A DNA stretch of 64,000 bases from Thermosipho ferrireducens (GTDB lineage: Bacteria; Thermotogota; Thermotogae; Thermotogales; Fervidobacteriaceae): the NCBI RefSeq assembly GCF_017358165.1, contig NZ_CP071446.1, positions 62,001 to 126,000 on the forward strand, given 5' to 3'. Under the pieces are notes generated by a model. It was not told the origin of the DNA, searched no databases, and worked only from the letters and a program-made list of their open reading frames with translations. Shown one piece after another: positions 24,061-32,670 of this stretch. Both the position numbers and the translations under genes were made by a program. How positions within the stretch are numbered: position 1 is the stretch's first letter; every line of letters starts with the position of its first letter.

Positions 24061-24543
24061 ATGTATTTTTCAGCGTTTATTGTGATATTTTTCACTTGGA
24101 TCTTACTAACTGGTTCATTTGATCTTGCTGAGCTATTAGTTGGTTTTGCTGTGTCACTTGTAATTGCAGGAATTTTGAAACGATATTACTCCATAAAATT
24201 TGACGGAAAATTTATTTCAAGGATCATAAAATTCGTCTTCATTTACCTGCCGGTATTCATACTGGAGATGATCAGAGCAAATATAGACGTTGCAAGAAGA
24301 GTATTATCTCCTTCTTTGCCCATCAATCCCGGATTTGTACGAATAAAAACAAACCTGCATAAAGATATCTCCAAGCTTGCACTGGCCAATTCTATAACAT
24401 TAACTCCTGGAACATTAACACTTGATGTGGAAAAAGACAGTTTATACATTCACTGGATTGATGTCAAGACAACTGATCCAGATGAAAAAAAAGAACTTAT
24501 TGCCGGAAAGTTTGAACGCATATTGAAGGGGGTATACGAATGA
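24061..24543 (+). CDS. Mrp antiporter subunit MnhE/MrpE-like (MbxA position)
   Basis: A 160-residue membrane protein of the MrpE family. Hydrophobic N-terminal helices are followed by the conserved cytoplasmic part with LANSITLTPGTLTLDVEKD and IHWIDV, diagnostic of MnhE. It is the first gene of a 14-gene operon combining Mrp-type Na+/H+ antiporter parts with a complex-I-like redox arm. The subunit forms part of the ion-translocating membrane module. A GGAGGGAG ribosome site precedes the ATG, and its end overlaps the next start. Confidence 0.9.
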   Translation: MYFSAFIVIFFTWILLTGSFDLAELLVGFAVSLVIAGILKRYYSIKFDGKFISRIIKFVFIYLPVFILEMIRANIDVARRVLSPSLPINPGFVRIKTNLHKDISKLALANSITLTPGTLTLDVEKDSLYIHWIDVKTTDPDEKKELIAGKFERILKGVYE

Positions 24544-24797
24544 CTCTGATTAATTATATATACTTTGGTCTGGTAGGATTTGGCGTTTTATTTTCATTTC
24601 TGAGAATCCTCATTGGACCTTCAAGTGCTGATCGTGTTGCGGCGCTTGACACATTAAATATCATGCTCACTGGAAGTATTGTTTTTCTCGCGCTTGTTTT
24701 TAGAAATGGATTGTACTTAGATATTGCTCTGGTATATGGGCTTTTATCTTTTGTGGAAACTGTAGTGATTGCACGCTATCTGGAGGGGAAAAAATGA
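24540..24797 (+). CDS. Mrp antiporter subunit MnhF/MrpF-like
   Basis: An 85-residue protein with three membrane helices and the MrpF hallmark GPSSADRVAALDTLN. It overlaps both neighbours by four bases (ATGA), so translation is coupled across the mnhE-F-G trio. In Mbh/Mbx complexes the homologue packs in the sodium-handling module. Confidence 0.9.
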   Translation: MTLINYIYFGLVGFGVLFSFLRILIGPSSADRVAALDTLNIMLTGSIVFLALVFRNGLYLDIALVYGLLSFVETVVIARYLEGKK

Positions 24798-25114
24798 GTG
24801 TATTGGGCTATATTTTAATTGGAATTGGCTCTTTCTTTTATTTTCTGGGAGGTCTCGGTATGCTGAGAATGCCTGATGTTTATAACAGGCTCCAGGCTGG
24901 AACAAAAGCCACAACTCTTGGATCATTTTCTGTTATTTTTGGTGTGGGATTAGTAGAACCAGGCTTCTTAGGAAAAGCGCTGATAATAATCGCATTTATT
25001 GCCCTTACAAATCCTGTTGGAAGTTCTGTGCTCGCGCGAGCAGCATATTTAAAAGGAGTAAAACCATGTGAAAAAACTAAAACTGACGAGTATCAAGGTG
25101 GTGATACCCAATGA
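24794..25114 (+). CDS. Mrp antiporter subunit MnhG/MrpG-like
   Basis: A 106-residue membrane protein of the MrpG family. The hallmark GGLGMLRMPDVYNRLQAGTK near residue 20 and the second motif NPVGSSVLARAAYLKG are clear. The polar C-terminal tail (KPCEKTKTDEYQGGD) is cytoplasmic. Start and stop overlap the neighbouring genes, keeping the trio in one translational unit. Confidence 0.9.
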   Translation: MSVLGYILIGIGSFFYFLGGLGMLRMPDVYNRLQAGTKATTLGSFSVIFGVGLVEPGFLGKALIIIAFIALTNPVGSSVLARAAYLKGVKPCEKTKTDEYQGGDTQ

Positions 25115-25350
25115 CAATAGTAAATATTTTCATTGGTATTTTAATGGTTATTGCAGGAATATTCGCTATTGAAGCAAAAAAAGTTATCGATTCATTTATA
25201 CTGCTCTCTATAATGAGCCTATTATCAGTTTTTCTATTTGTAACTATGAAAGCTCCGGATGTAGCTATAACAGAGGCAGCAGTGGGAGCTGGTTTGACAA
25301 CCGCAGTTTTAGTTCTTGCACTGAAAAGAATAGGTGGTGATGAAAAATGA
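25111..25350 (+). CDS. MbhD-like subunit (DUF4040, Mrp/Mbx membrane protein)
   Basis: A 79-residue protein with three membrane helices and the MbhD/MrpA-C motif APDVAITEAAVGAGLTTAV. It corresponds to the part of MrpA that is a separate small subunit in Mbh and Mbx complexes. It overlaps both neighbours by four bases. Its conserved glutamate in TEAAVG lies in the membrane and is thought to belong to the ion path. Confidence 0.88.
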   Translation: MTIVNIFIGILMVIAGIFAIEAKKVIDSFILLSIMSLLSVFLFVTMKAPDVAITEAAVGAGLTTAVLVLALKRIGGDEK

Positions 25351-26066
25351 GAAGATTTTTATCAGCACTTATTGCTTTAGGAATAGTATTATTCTTTATT
25401 AACATCATATCTATATTACCAGATTACGGAAACGCTCAACTTTCCAGAGTTTCACAGGCTTTCATAGGCAAAAAGGTAACCGATTCACCAGATAATGTAA
25501 AGTTCAAAGAATCCACAAATCTTGAAGACGGTTCAGCTAACGTAGTGACATCTATTGTTGTTAATTATAGATCTTTCGACACCTTAGGAGAAGTTACTGT
25601 ACTGTTTACTTCCGCTTTTGGTATAGGCCTTATTATTCACGGCAAAAAAAGGTATAAATATAACCAAAAACCCAATTTCATATTGAGAGTTTCTGTGGGT
25701 ATTTTACTCCCGATAATATTTCTCTTTGGTTCTTATGTATTTATCCATGGGCATCTCACCCCGGGTGGTGGTTTTCCAGGAGGAACGATAATTGCAGCAG
25801 GTATTTTACTCCTTTACCTCTCCAATGAAGAATTTGACCTTTCAAAAACTTCTAAGTTTGTTGAAAGCATCGCAGGAAGTCTTTATATAATAATTGGGCT
25901 TACTGGAATTGCTATAGCAGGGATATTCTTAATAAATTTCCTCCCAACGGGAACCCTGGGAAATCTTTTCAGTTCAGGAATAGTACCTATAGTTTACACA
26001 ATAATTGGCTTTAAAGTCGGAGCCGAGTTATCAGGACTTATTGCTGATCTGCACAGGGAGGGATGA
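25347..26066 (+). CDS. Fused MbhE-MnhB-like subunit
   Basis: A 239-residue membrane protein joining two parts. The N-terminal MbhE-like piece ends in NVVTSIVVNYRSFDTLGEV. The C-terminal MnhB/MrpB domain shows GHLTPGGGFPGG near residue 140. In the Pyrococcus Mbh complex these are two proteins (MbhE and MbhF); here one reading frame covers both. It belongs to the sodium-translocating module, and the next gene overlaps its end. Confidence 0.88.
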   Translation: MRRFLSALIALGIVLFFINIISILPDYGNAQLSRVSQAFIGKKVTDSPDNVKFKESTNLEDGSANVVTSIVVNYRSFDTLGEVTVLFTSAFGIGLIIHGKKRYKYNQKPNFILRVSVGILLPIIFLFGSYVFIHGHLTPGGGFPGGTIIAAGILLLYLSNEEFDLSKTSKFVESIAGSLYIIIGLTGIAIAGIFLINFLPTGTLGNLFSSGIVPIVYTIIGFKVGAELSGLIADLHREG

Positions 26067-26410
26067 AAATGGTATATTACTTTTCTATGATACTAATAGG
26101 AATAGGGATATATGGTATTCTTTCACAAAAAAATTTATTTAAATACCTGGTATCTTTAACAATTATTGATACAGGAATAAATCTATTCATAATAGCTACC
26201 GGGTACATCAGAGGAAAAGAAGCTCCAATTTATTCTGCTTTCTCTCCCACCGCAAATTTTGTTGATCCACTACCTCAGGCTCTTGTATTAACAGCAATTG
26301 TAATAGGAGTAGGAACACTGGCACTTGGTGCTTCTTTACTTGTGAAAACATATGAAAAATATGGAACCCTGGATATAGAAGAAATCGCCGCAAAGGAGGC
26401 GAAAGAATGA
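26063..26410 (+). CDS. MnhC/NuoK-like subunit
   Basis: A 115-residue, three-helix protein of the MnhC/NuoK family. Membrane carboxylates are visible in LTIIDTGINL, and the loop DPLPQALVLTAIVIG is diagnostic of MnhC. The ATG at 26063 overlaps the upstream stop; a second ATG two codons later (26069) has better spacing to GGGAGGG and may be the real start. The role is a structural and proton-path subunit next to the antiporter-like subunits. Confidence 0.9.
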   Translation: MKMVYYFSMILIGIGIYGILSQKNLFKYLVSLTIIDTGINLFIIATGYIRGKEAPIYSAFSPTANFVDPLPQALVLTAIVIGVGTLALGASLLVKTYEKYGTLDIEEIAAKEAKE

Positions 26411-27759
26411 TTGCATTACTTATAAGTATCCCACTAATAGCAGCTTTTCTTACTGTGCCTTTTAAAGGTCTGGGAAAATATTTGCTTTTACCTGTAACTA
26501 TAATCAATTTAATAATCCTGACATCACTTAATCCTGTAATCATCAGTAACATGGGAGGCTGGAAAGCTCCTTTTGGAATTACCTTAATACTCGATGGAGC
26601 CAGTTATTTTTCACTCATAGTGTTGAACACAATATTTTTAATAATATCATTATTACCACAAATCATAGATAAAGGTTTTGGAACAGTGTTACTATTACTC
26701 CTTACTTCAACCAGCGGTCTTATATTAACAGGAGATATTTTCAATTCATTCGTGTTTCTTGAAATTACTGCTGCCGCTGCGTATATACTTGGTTCAAACA
26801 AACAGAATTTTTATGGGGCTTACAAGTATCTAATATTAGGTAGTCTGGCTGGTGGATTTTACCTGCTTGGGGCAATCTTTGCGTATCTCGGCACCGGTTC
26901 TCTAAATATAGCCGATATTTCAGTAAATTTGAAAGAAAATTTCCTGCCAGCGGTGTCACTTCTTCTGCTAATCGGATTGGGTGTAGAAGCAAAATTATTC
27001 CCACTTTCCGGCTGGGTACCTGATGTTTACTCCTCTGGTTCTGCATTAACACCAACTATTCTTGGAACAGGTGTAACATTTACCTTTATATATATGATAG
27101 GGCGAATTTTTATTACAATGTTACACGGTAAATTTATGGGGATATTATACATACTTGGTTTATTAACAATCGTTTTTGGAGAGCTTGCTGCCTTTAGAGA
27201 AAAAAAGTTACTAAGAGCTCTTGCATATTCCTCCATAGCACAAACCGGCATTATGCTCACAGCTCTGAGTATTAATAGTTTTGATTCATTAGTTGCGACA
27301 TATTTCCATGCATTAAATGATGCAACAGCAAAAATTGTACTTTTCTTGATAGCAGCGTATACCGCAAAAGGTTTTTCCAGAAATAAAACATCAGGAATCG
27401 CATTCAGTATCGCATCTTTTTCACTTATAGGCTTCCCGCTATTTGCTGGATTTAGAAGCAAAATGATGATACTGTTTTCTTCTTTTTCTTCCGGAGATTA
27501 TTTATTTCCGGCAATCTTTCTTTTTGCAGGTGTTATAGAAGCAGTTTACATTATTAGATGGAATATAAATCTCTGGCATAACAACGACGTCAGTAACGTC
27601 ACTATTCCATGGAATGTAAAACTTATTACTTTAATTCTGGCACTTGCGCTGATTTATATTGGATTGTTCCCGGAGATATATATCAATATTGCTCGAAGTA
27701 TCGCAGATTCAATTGTAAATACAGCCAATTATGTATCCAGTGTGTTGGGAGGGATGTAA
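26407..27759 (+). CDS. MnhD/NuoN-like antiporter subunit (MbxH type)
   Basis: A 450-residue antiporter-like protein with about 14 helices. Proton-path residues show as FVFLEITAAAAYIL (transmembrane Glu) and KLFPLSGWVPDVYSSGSALTP (Lys and the broken-helix region), then LLRALAYSSIAQTG and YFHALNDATAKIVLF. It is the first of two large antiporter-like subunits in the operon. Two are found in Mbx/Mbs-type complexes and one in Mbh, so this favours an Mbx-like complex. Confidence 0.92.
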   Translation: MIALLISIPLIAAFLTVPFKGLGKYLLLPVTIINLIILTSLNPVIISNMGGWKAPFGITLILDGASYFSLIVLNTIFLIISLLPQIIDKGFGTVLLLLLTSTSGLILTGDIFNSFVFLEITAAAAYILGSNKQNFYGAYKYLILGSLAGGFYLLGAIFAYLGTGSLNIADISVNLKENFLPAVSLLLLIGLGVEAKLFPLSGWVPDVYSSGSALTPTILGTGVTFTFIYMIGRIFITMLHGKFMGILYILGLLTIVFGELAAFREKKLLRALAYSSIAQTGIMLTALSINSFDSLVATYFHALNDATAKIVLFLIAAYTAKGFSRNKTSGIAFSIASFSLIGFPLFAGFRSKMMILFSSFSSGDYLFPAIFLFAGVIEAVYIIRWNINLWHNNDVSNVTIPWNVKLITLILALALIYIGLFPEIYINIARSIADSIVNTANYVSSVLGGM

Positions 27760-29604
27760 ATGATATCTTTAACTACCTTAATAATTACTCTACTTTTTAG
27801 TACCATCATCTCTTACTTTCTAACCAGAATCAACAAAAAAATAGGAACAATTTTTAACTTTGCATTAATCTCATACTCGCTTTACATTGTCAGCAATTTA
27901 AAAACGGGAATACAAATTAAACTATTTTCAATAACTCCAGGGCTTGAAAACACATTAATTGTTACAGAACTTGGAAAATATTTCGCAATAATAAGTTTTA
28001 TTGTGCTTTCTATGGTAGCATTTTTTAACATAACCTGGATAAACAAAAAAGTTAATTTCTCAGCTGCATTCAACGCTTTTTATCTATTTACAAGCGCTGG
28101 TTCTCTTGGAGTTTTTTTCGCAAAAGATATGCTTACATTATACATTTTCTGGGAAATGGCTGTCCTTGGATCACTTTTAATTGTTCCTATGGGCAGAGAA
28201 GATGCAAAAAAAGCTGCCATTACTTATCTGGCTATCAGTTCAACAGGAAGTTACTTATATCTTTACGCCGCTTTATCTCTCTGGAATAAATATGGCACCT
28301 TAACATTCGACAAAATCGCATATCATCTGATCAACGAATCATCTGTTACATACAAATGGCTGATAATTTCCTTTATAGTAGCCGCTGGAATAGCAAAAAG
28401 TGGTATATTCCCACTGCATACATGGCTTCGAACAACCCTCGGAAAAGCCCCTGACACATTTAGTGCGGTTATGTCTGGTCAATTAGAGAAATTGGGAGCT
28501 TATATTATAGTATTTGCCCTTGCGGTAATCCCAAGTTTGCAATTGTTCAGACCAATATATAGTTCTGTTCCTTCAATCAATTATTTGCTAATAATTCTTG
28601 GCAATATTTCCATAATACTTGGAACGTTTATGGCTATAAGACAAAATGATATGAAAATGCTGATGGCATATTCGTCCATAGCCAATGGTGGTTATATTTT
28701 AGTGGGAATTGCAACAATAGATACCATTGGATTTTCCGGAGGACTTTTCCACGTTTTTAACCACGCAATCGCCTCCGCTATGATTTTCCTTTCCTTTGCA
28801 GCTGTTATATACAGAACAAATACATCGAAAATTGATGAAATGGGCGGACTAATCTGGAGAATGCCTTTAACTTTTGTAACATACCTTGTTGGAATTATTT
28901 CGCTTGCTGGTATACCACCAACAAGCGGATTCATTTCAAAATGGATGATTTTCAATGTTCTTGTTAGAAAAGGAATGTTTGTAACTGCAGCCATAGCATT
29001 TATAGGAAGTGTAGGTTCGTTCCTTTACGTTTTCAGACCACTTGCAGGTGTATTTCTTGGGCAACTAAAGAAAAAACATTATGATGTAAAGGAAGTTCCA
29101 GTGGTAATGCTTATTCCGATGATATTGCTTGTTTTTTTAACATTATTTGCAGGAATCATCCCAGGTCCTATCCTTGATAAGATTTCTGCTATTGAAACAG
29201 AACTTGGGATAACTCCTATAGAACACACCGCCACTATTATTAAAACACCTCTTGGTCAGTGGGATACATTGACTGTTTTTACAATGTTCACAACAGGATT
29301 TATTATTGCGTTTATATTATTTGTGATATTCCCAAAAGGGAAAAAAGTAGAGTTAACCGATCAGTACACTGGCGCAGAATTTTTACACAATTACGATTTA
29401 TATCATTATGCGACAGGATTTTATAGATTCATTGAAAGACTTTACGATAAACATCCATCGTTTGAAAAATTGTATGGAATGCTTGCAAATTTCTTTAAAA
29501 ATGTTGGAGAGTTTGTAAATGCATGGGTGTATAAAACAAGCCCCGGCGCTTATGTATTCTGGGTTTCCGTTGTAATCCTCATACTTTTCTGGGTGAGGTG
29601 GTAA
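27760..29604 (+). CDS. Second NuoL/MrpD-like antiporter subunit (MbxH' type)
   Basis: A 614-residue antiporter-like protein. The canonical core has FWEMAVLGSLL (transmembrane Glu), KSGIFPLHTWLRTTLGKAPDTFSAVMSGQ in pieces, LMAYSSIANGGYILVG and LFHVFNHAIASAMIF. It extends past the core into a long C-terminal region (about 500-614) with an amphipathic part and a final anchoring helix ending WVRW. Duplication of this subunit type next to the preceding gene is a signature of Mbx-like complexes. Its ATG directly follows the upstream stop. Confidence 0.92.
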   Translation: MISLTTLIITLLFSTIISYFLTRINKKIGTIFNFALISYSLYIVSNLKTGIQIKLFSITPGLENTLIVTELGKYFAIISFIVLSMVAFFNITWINKKVNFSAAFNAFYLFTSAGSLGVFFAKDMLTLYIFWEMAVLGSLLIVPMGREDAKKAAITYLAISSTGSYLYLYAALSLWNKYGTLTFDKIAYHLINESSVTYKWLIISFIVAAGIAKSGIFPLHTWLRTTLGKAPDTFSAVMSGQLEKLGAYIIVFALAVIPSLQLFRPIYSSVPSINYLLIILGNISIILGTFMAIRQNDMKMLMAYSSIANGGYILVGIATIDTIGFSGGLFHVFNHAIASAMIFLSFAAVIYRTNTSKIDEMGGLIWRMPLTFVTYLVGIISLAGIPPTSGFISKWMIFNVLVRKGMFVTAAIAFIGSVGSFLYVFRPLAGVFLGQLKKKHYDVKEVPVVMLIPMILLVFLTLFAGIIPGPILDKISAIETELGITPIEHTATIIKTPLGQWDTLTVFTMFTTGFIIAFILFVIFPKGKKVELTDQYTGAEFLHNYDLYHYATGFYRFIERLYDKHPSFEKLYGMLANFFKNVGEFVNAWVYKTSPGAYVFWVSVVILILFWVRW

Positions 29605-30489
29605 ATGATGACTGTACTTAAAGTTATTGCCGTCCTGGCAACTGGCTTTTTTTTCGGATTAACATTTGAAGGTATAGCTAGAAAAGTTATCGCAAGGATT
29701 CAAAGAAGATATGGTCCACCATGGTATCAGAATTTTATAGACGTTTTTAAAGCACTTTCAAAACATGGAATTTCTCACGGATGGATTTTTGATTTTGGAA
29801 TTTTAATGGCCCTTGGCGGAACAATAGCTACCCTTGCATTTATCCCTATTGGTAATCTTGTTGCTTTTCCCGGGCTGGACAATATATTCGTTATTACCTA
29901 TTTATTCGCCGTAGGTGCCCTTGGTATGGCTATGGGAATGGTTGGTTCTGGAAATCCAAACGCAAGTGTTGGAGTTGCAAGAGCACTTACTCAAATGCTG
30001 GGATATGAGATTCCATATCTTGTGGTAATTTCTGGAGTTATGTATTACTACAAAACATCATCTGTAAGTGGATTGATGACTGCTCAGGGAGATACCTGGA
30101 ATCTTGTAAAAATGCCTATAGGTACGCTGGTAGCGTTTATTTCTTTGCTTGGAATGCTGGGCAAGAAACCTTTTGATACTCCAATTGCCCCATCTGAAAT
30201 AGCCTCGGGACCAATGGTTGAGCTCTCTGCGAAATATATGGGACTTTTAATGCTCATGCATACCTTCTCTATATTTGTAGAAGTTGCATTATTCGTTGAT
30301 ATATTCCTCGGTCAGAGTAACTATTTCACATTTCTTTTAAAATTTGCTATCGTCTGGATTCTGGCAACAATGATTTCCGCTGTTCTGCCGAGATTCAGAA
30401 TAGAACAGGTTGTTAAATTCTACTGGACAGTTCCTTTAGGCCTTGCATTTGTTCAGGTATTATTTGTACTTCTGGGCCTTGTATTTTAA
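29605..30489 (+). CDS. NuoH-like membrane subunit (MbhM/MbxM)
   Basis: A 294-residue membrane protein of the NuoH/MbhM family. Typical signatures are ARIQRRYGPPWYQNFIDVFK near the N-terminus, ALTQMLGYEIPYLVV in the middle and KKPFDTPIAPSEIASGPMVE, which corresponds to the quinone-site loop in complex I, though Mbx complexes do not use quinone. It joins the redox arm to the membrane arm. GGTGAGGTGG overlaps the end of the previous gene. Confidence 0.92.
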   Translation: MMTVLKVIAVLATGFFFGLTFEGIARKVIARIQRRYGPPWYQNFIDVFKALSKHGISHGWIFDFGILMALGGTIATLAFIPIGNLVAFPGLDNIFVITYLFAVGALGMAMGMVGSGNPNASVGVARALTQMLGYEIPYLVVISGVMYYYKTSSVSGLMTAQGDTWNLVKMPIGTLVAFISLLGMLGKKPFDTPIAPSEIASGPMVELSAKYMGLLMLMHTFSIFVEVALFVDIFLGQSNYFTFLLKFAIVWILATMISAVLPRFRIEQVVKFYWTVPLGLAFVQVLFVLLGLVF

Positions 30490-30507
30490 CAACGTGGAGG
30501 TGAAAAC

Positions 30508-31050
30508 ATGTCTGCATCTGAAAGAAACATATGGGAAAAAATAGCCGATCAGCTTAGAAGTAGATCAATGTGGATGTTACATTATTGTACAGGTTGTGGC
30601 GCAATCGAACTTCCACCGTCAATGACTTCAAGATTTGATATGGAACGATTTGGAATGGGACCTATGGCTACACCACGACAGGCAGATCTGTTCCTAATAA
30701 CAGGTTATTTAAGTACAAAAACCTTAAGAAGAGTTATTAAAACTTACGAACAGATGCCTGACCCAAAATACGTAATTGGTTTTGGCTCCTGCACACTGAA
30801 CGGTGGAATATATTTTGACTCTTACGCCACTATAAACAGGTTAGACTATTATATTCCAGTTGATCTTTACATTGCCGGATGTATGCCACGCCCTGAAGCG
30901 GTTATCGAAGCATTCAACACATTAATGGAAATGATAAGAAAAGGCGAAGCAAACGGCTGGAAACGATACAAAGAAAATTATGAATGGTACAAGAAAAATC
31001 AATTGCGTTCACTTGGGGAGGTGGACATACATGACGAGTTCCATGAATAA
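30508..31050 (+). CDS. NuoB-like [4Fe-4S] subunit (MbhJ/MbxJ)
   Basis: A 180-residue small subunit with the cysteines for the N2-type proximal cluster: CTGCGAIE near residue 27, GSCTLNGG, and AGCMPRPEA. The cluster hands electrons to the site next to the NuoD-like subunit. GGAGGTGAAAAC precedes the ATG. Its last 20 bases overlap the next gene. Confidence 0.93.
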   Translation: MSASERNIWEKIADQLRSRSMWMLHYCTGCGAIELPPSMTSRFDMERFGMGPMATPRQADLFLITGYLSTKTLRRVIKTYEQMPDPKYVIGFGSCTLNGGIYFDSYATINRLDYYIPVDLYIAGCMPRPEAVIEAFNTLMEMIRKGEANGWKRYKENYEWYKKNQLRSLGEVDIHDEFHE

Positions 31051-31561
31051 CGCTCTGGAAAAGGTGAAAAATGCAATAAAAAACGTGAAAATTATTGAAA
31101 TAGATGAACGAGAAGCAAAAATAGAAGTTGAATCTGAAAATACTCTTCCAGTTTTATCTATTTTAAAAGGTGAAGGGTACTTTCACCTTTCTTTACTAAC
31201 TGCCGTAGACTGGATGGAAAAAAACGAATTTGAATTAATATACATCTTATATTCGTGGAATGACGGTGGAAAATTTATAGTATCTACAAAAATTGATAGA
31301 GAGAAAGCTGAATTTGTTACAGTGATGCATATGTGGCCTGTTGCAAGATTTTATGAAAGAGAACTTCACGAGTTTTTTGGGATTAAGTTTGCCGGAAACA
31401 ACGATATGAAACCTTTATTTCTTGAAAATTGGGACGATATACCACCGCTAAGGAAAGATTTTGATCCACTTGAATATTCAAAGAAAAAATTCCCGGAAAG
31501 GGAGTATCAGAAAGATATTATTCATGAAGCTAAGATAATAAGAGGTGATATAAATGGGTGA
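31031..31561 (+). CDS. NuoC-like subunit (MbhK/MbxK)
   Basis: A 176-residue soluble subunit of the 30-kDa complex-I family. Signatures are LTAVDWMEKNEFELIYIL, then WPVARFYERELHEFFGIKF and LRKDFDP. The start is ATG 31031 behind GGGGAGGTGG; an ATG 51 bases upstream lies inside the NuoB-like gene without a ribosome site. It has no cofactor and supports the NuoB/NuoD-like pair. Confidence 0.9.
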   Translation: MTSSMNNALEKVKNAIKNVKIIEIDEREAKIEVESENTLPVLSILKGEGYFHLSLLTAVDWMEKNEFELIYILYSWNDGGKFIVSTKIDREKAEFVTVMHMWPVARFYERELHEFFGIKFAGNNDMKPLFLENWDDIPPLRKDFDPLEYSKKKFPEREYQKDIIHEAKIIRGDING

Positions 31562-32657
31562 AGTAAAATTCTTTTTTGGCCCAAATCATCCAGGAATGCA
31601 TGGGAATTTCAGTGTGCATATGTATGTAGAAGGTGACACTGTGGTTCGTGCAAAACCAGTACCAGGCTTCCTCCACAGAGGTTTTGAAAAGCTTATGGAG
31701 AGAAGATTATGGTATCAAAATCTTGCACTTGTCCCAAGAATATGTGTTCCTGAGCCTGATATTAACGAAATGTGTTATGCTATGGGAATTGAAAAATTAG
31801 CAGGTGTTGAGGTACCTGAAAGAGCGCAATGGATAAGAATGATTATACTTGAACTTGCAAGAATAGCCAATCATTTTATGAGTTTTGCAGGAATTGGTGG
31901 CCCCCTTGGACTTTATACAGGACCTTTCTGGGGAGTCGCTGACAGAGACAAAATTCTTGATATTTTTGAAAGTTTAACAGGTGCCAGGATATATCACATG
32001 TACATAGTCCCTGGCGGAGTTAGAAAAGATATGCCTCCAAAAATTCAGGACATGATTCTTAAGACACTTGAATATATAGAATCAAGATTGGACGATTACG
32101 ATAACATCATCTTTAAAAACAGAATAGTTCATACAAGGTTAAAAGGGATTGCTCTTTTAGATAGAAACACTGCACTTGAAATGGGAGTAACTGGAATAGG
32201 AATAAGAGCTACAGGAGTACCTTATGATATAAGAAAAATAGATCCATACCTATTCTATGACAAAGTTGAATTTGAAGTTCCTGTTGCTACTGAGGGTGAT
32301 GCGTATTCACGGCTTAGATTAAAATTCCTTGAAATACCTCAAAGCATAAAAATTATCAAGCAAGCACTTGAAAAAATGCCAGAAGGCAAGGTAAATGTTC
32401 CTATAAGCGAAGGTAACGCTTTAAGATTTCGCGTGCCAAAAGGGCAGGTATACGTGCACGTTGAAGCTACGCGGGGCGAATATGGATACTTTATAGTATC
32501 AGATGGTGGCGAAAAACCATATAGAGTGACTATCAGAGGAGCTTCATATCCACAAACACTCTATGGTATAGAAAAGTATCTTCCAGGAACTCGAATAGAA
32601 GATGTACCTATATGGCTTGATACAATGGGAATTTGCTCCCCAGAAGTAGATAGATGA
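31554..32657 (+). CDS. NuoD-like large subunit (MbxL type, degenerate Ni-Fe site)
   Basis: A 367-residue homologue of NuoD and group-4 hydrogenase large subunits. True hydrogenases bind Ni-Fe with two CxxC pairs. Here the first pair reads Cys64-Val-Pro-Glu67 and the last is Met358-Gly-Ile-Cys361, so one cysteine of each pair is missing. Hydrogen evolution is therefore unlikely. The pattern fits Mbx/Mbs-type subunits, which act in (poly)sulfide reduction in Pyrococcus, or a ferredoxin:NAD(P) function given the next gene. It ends in PEVDR, so no C-terminal peptide needs processing. Confidence 0.9.
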   Translation: MGEVKFFFGPNHPGMHGNFSVHMYVEGDTVVRAKPVPGFLHRGFEKLMERRLWYQNLALVPRICVPEPDINEMCYAMGIEKLAGVEVPERAQWIRMIILELARIANHFMSFAGIGGPLGLYTGPFWGVADRDKILDIFESLTGARIYHMYIVPGGVRKDMPPKIQDMILKTLEYIESRLDDYDNIIFKNRIVHTRLKGIALLDRNTALEMGVTGIGIRATGVPYDIRKIDPYLFYDKVEFEVPVATEGDAYSRLRLKFLEIPQSIKIIKQALEKMPEGKVNVPISEGNALRFRVPKGQVYVHVEATRGEYGYFIVSDGGEKPYRVTIRGASYPQTLYGIEKYLPGTRIEDVPIWLDTMGICSPEVDR

Positions 32658-32670
32658 GGAGGTGACTCTA

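Noticed and set aside
26765-27461. Long minus-strand open frames opposite the antiporter-subunit gene
   Set aside because: They are antisense shadows of a well-conserved membrane-protein gene and have no start signals.
31554-32657. Annotation as a hydrogen-evolving Ni-Fe hydrogenase
   Set aside because: Both CxxC pairs needed for Ni-Fe binding are broken, and the C-terminus ends in the complex-I-like PEVDR.
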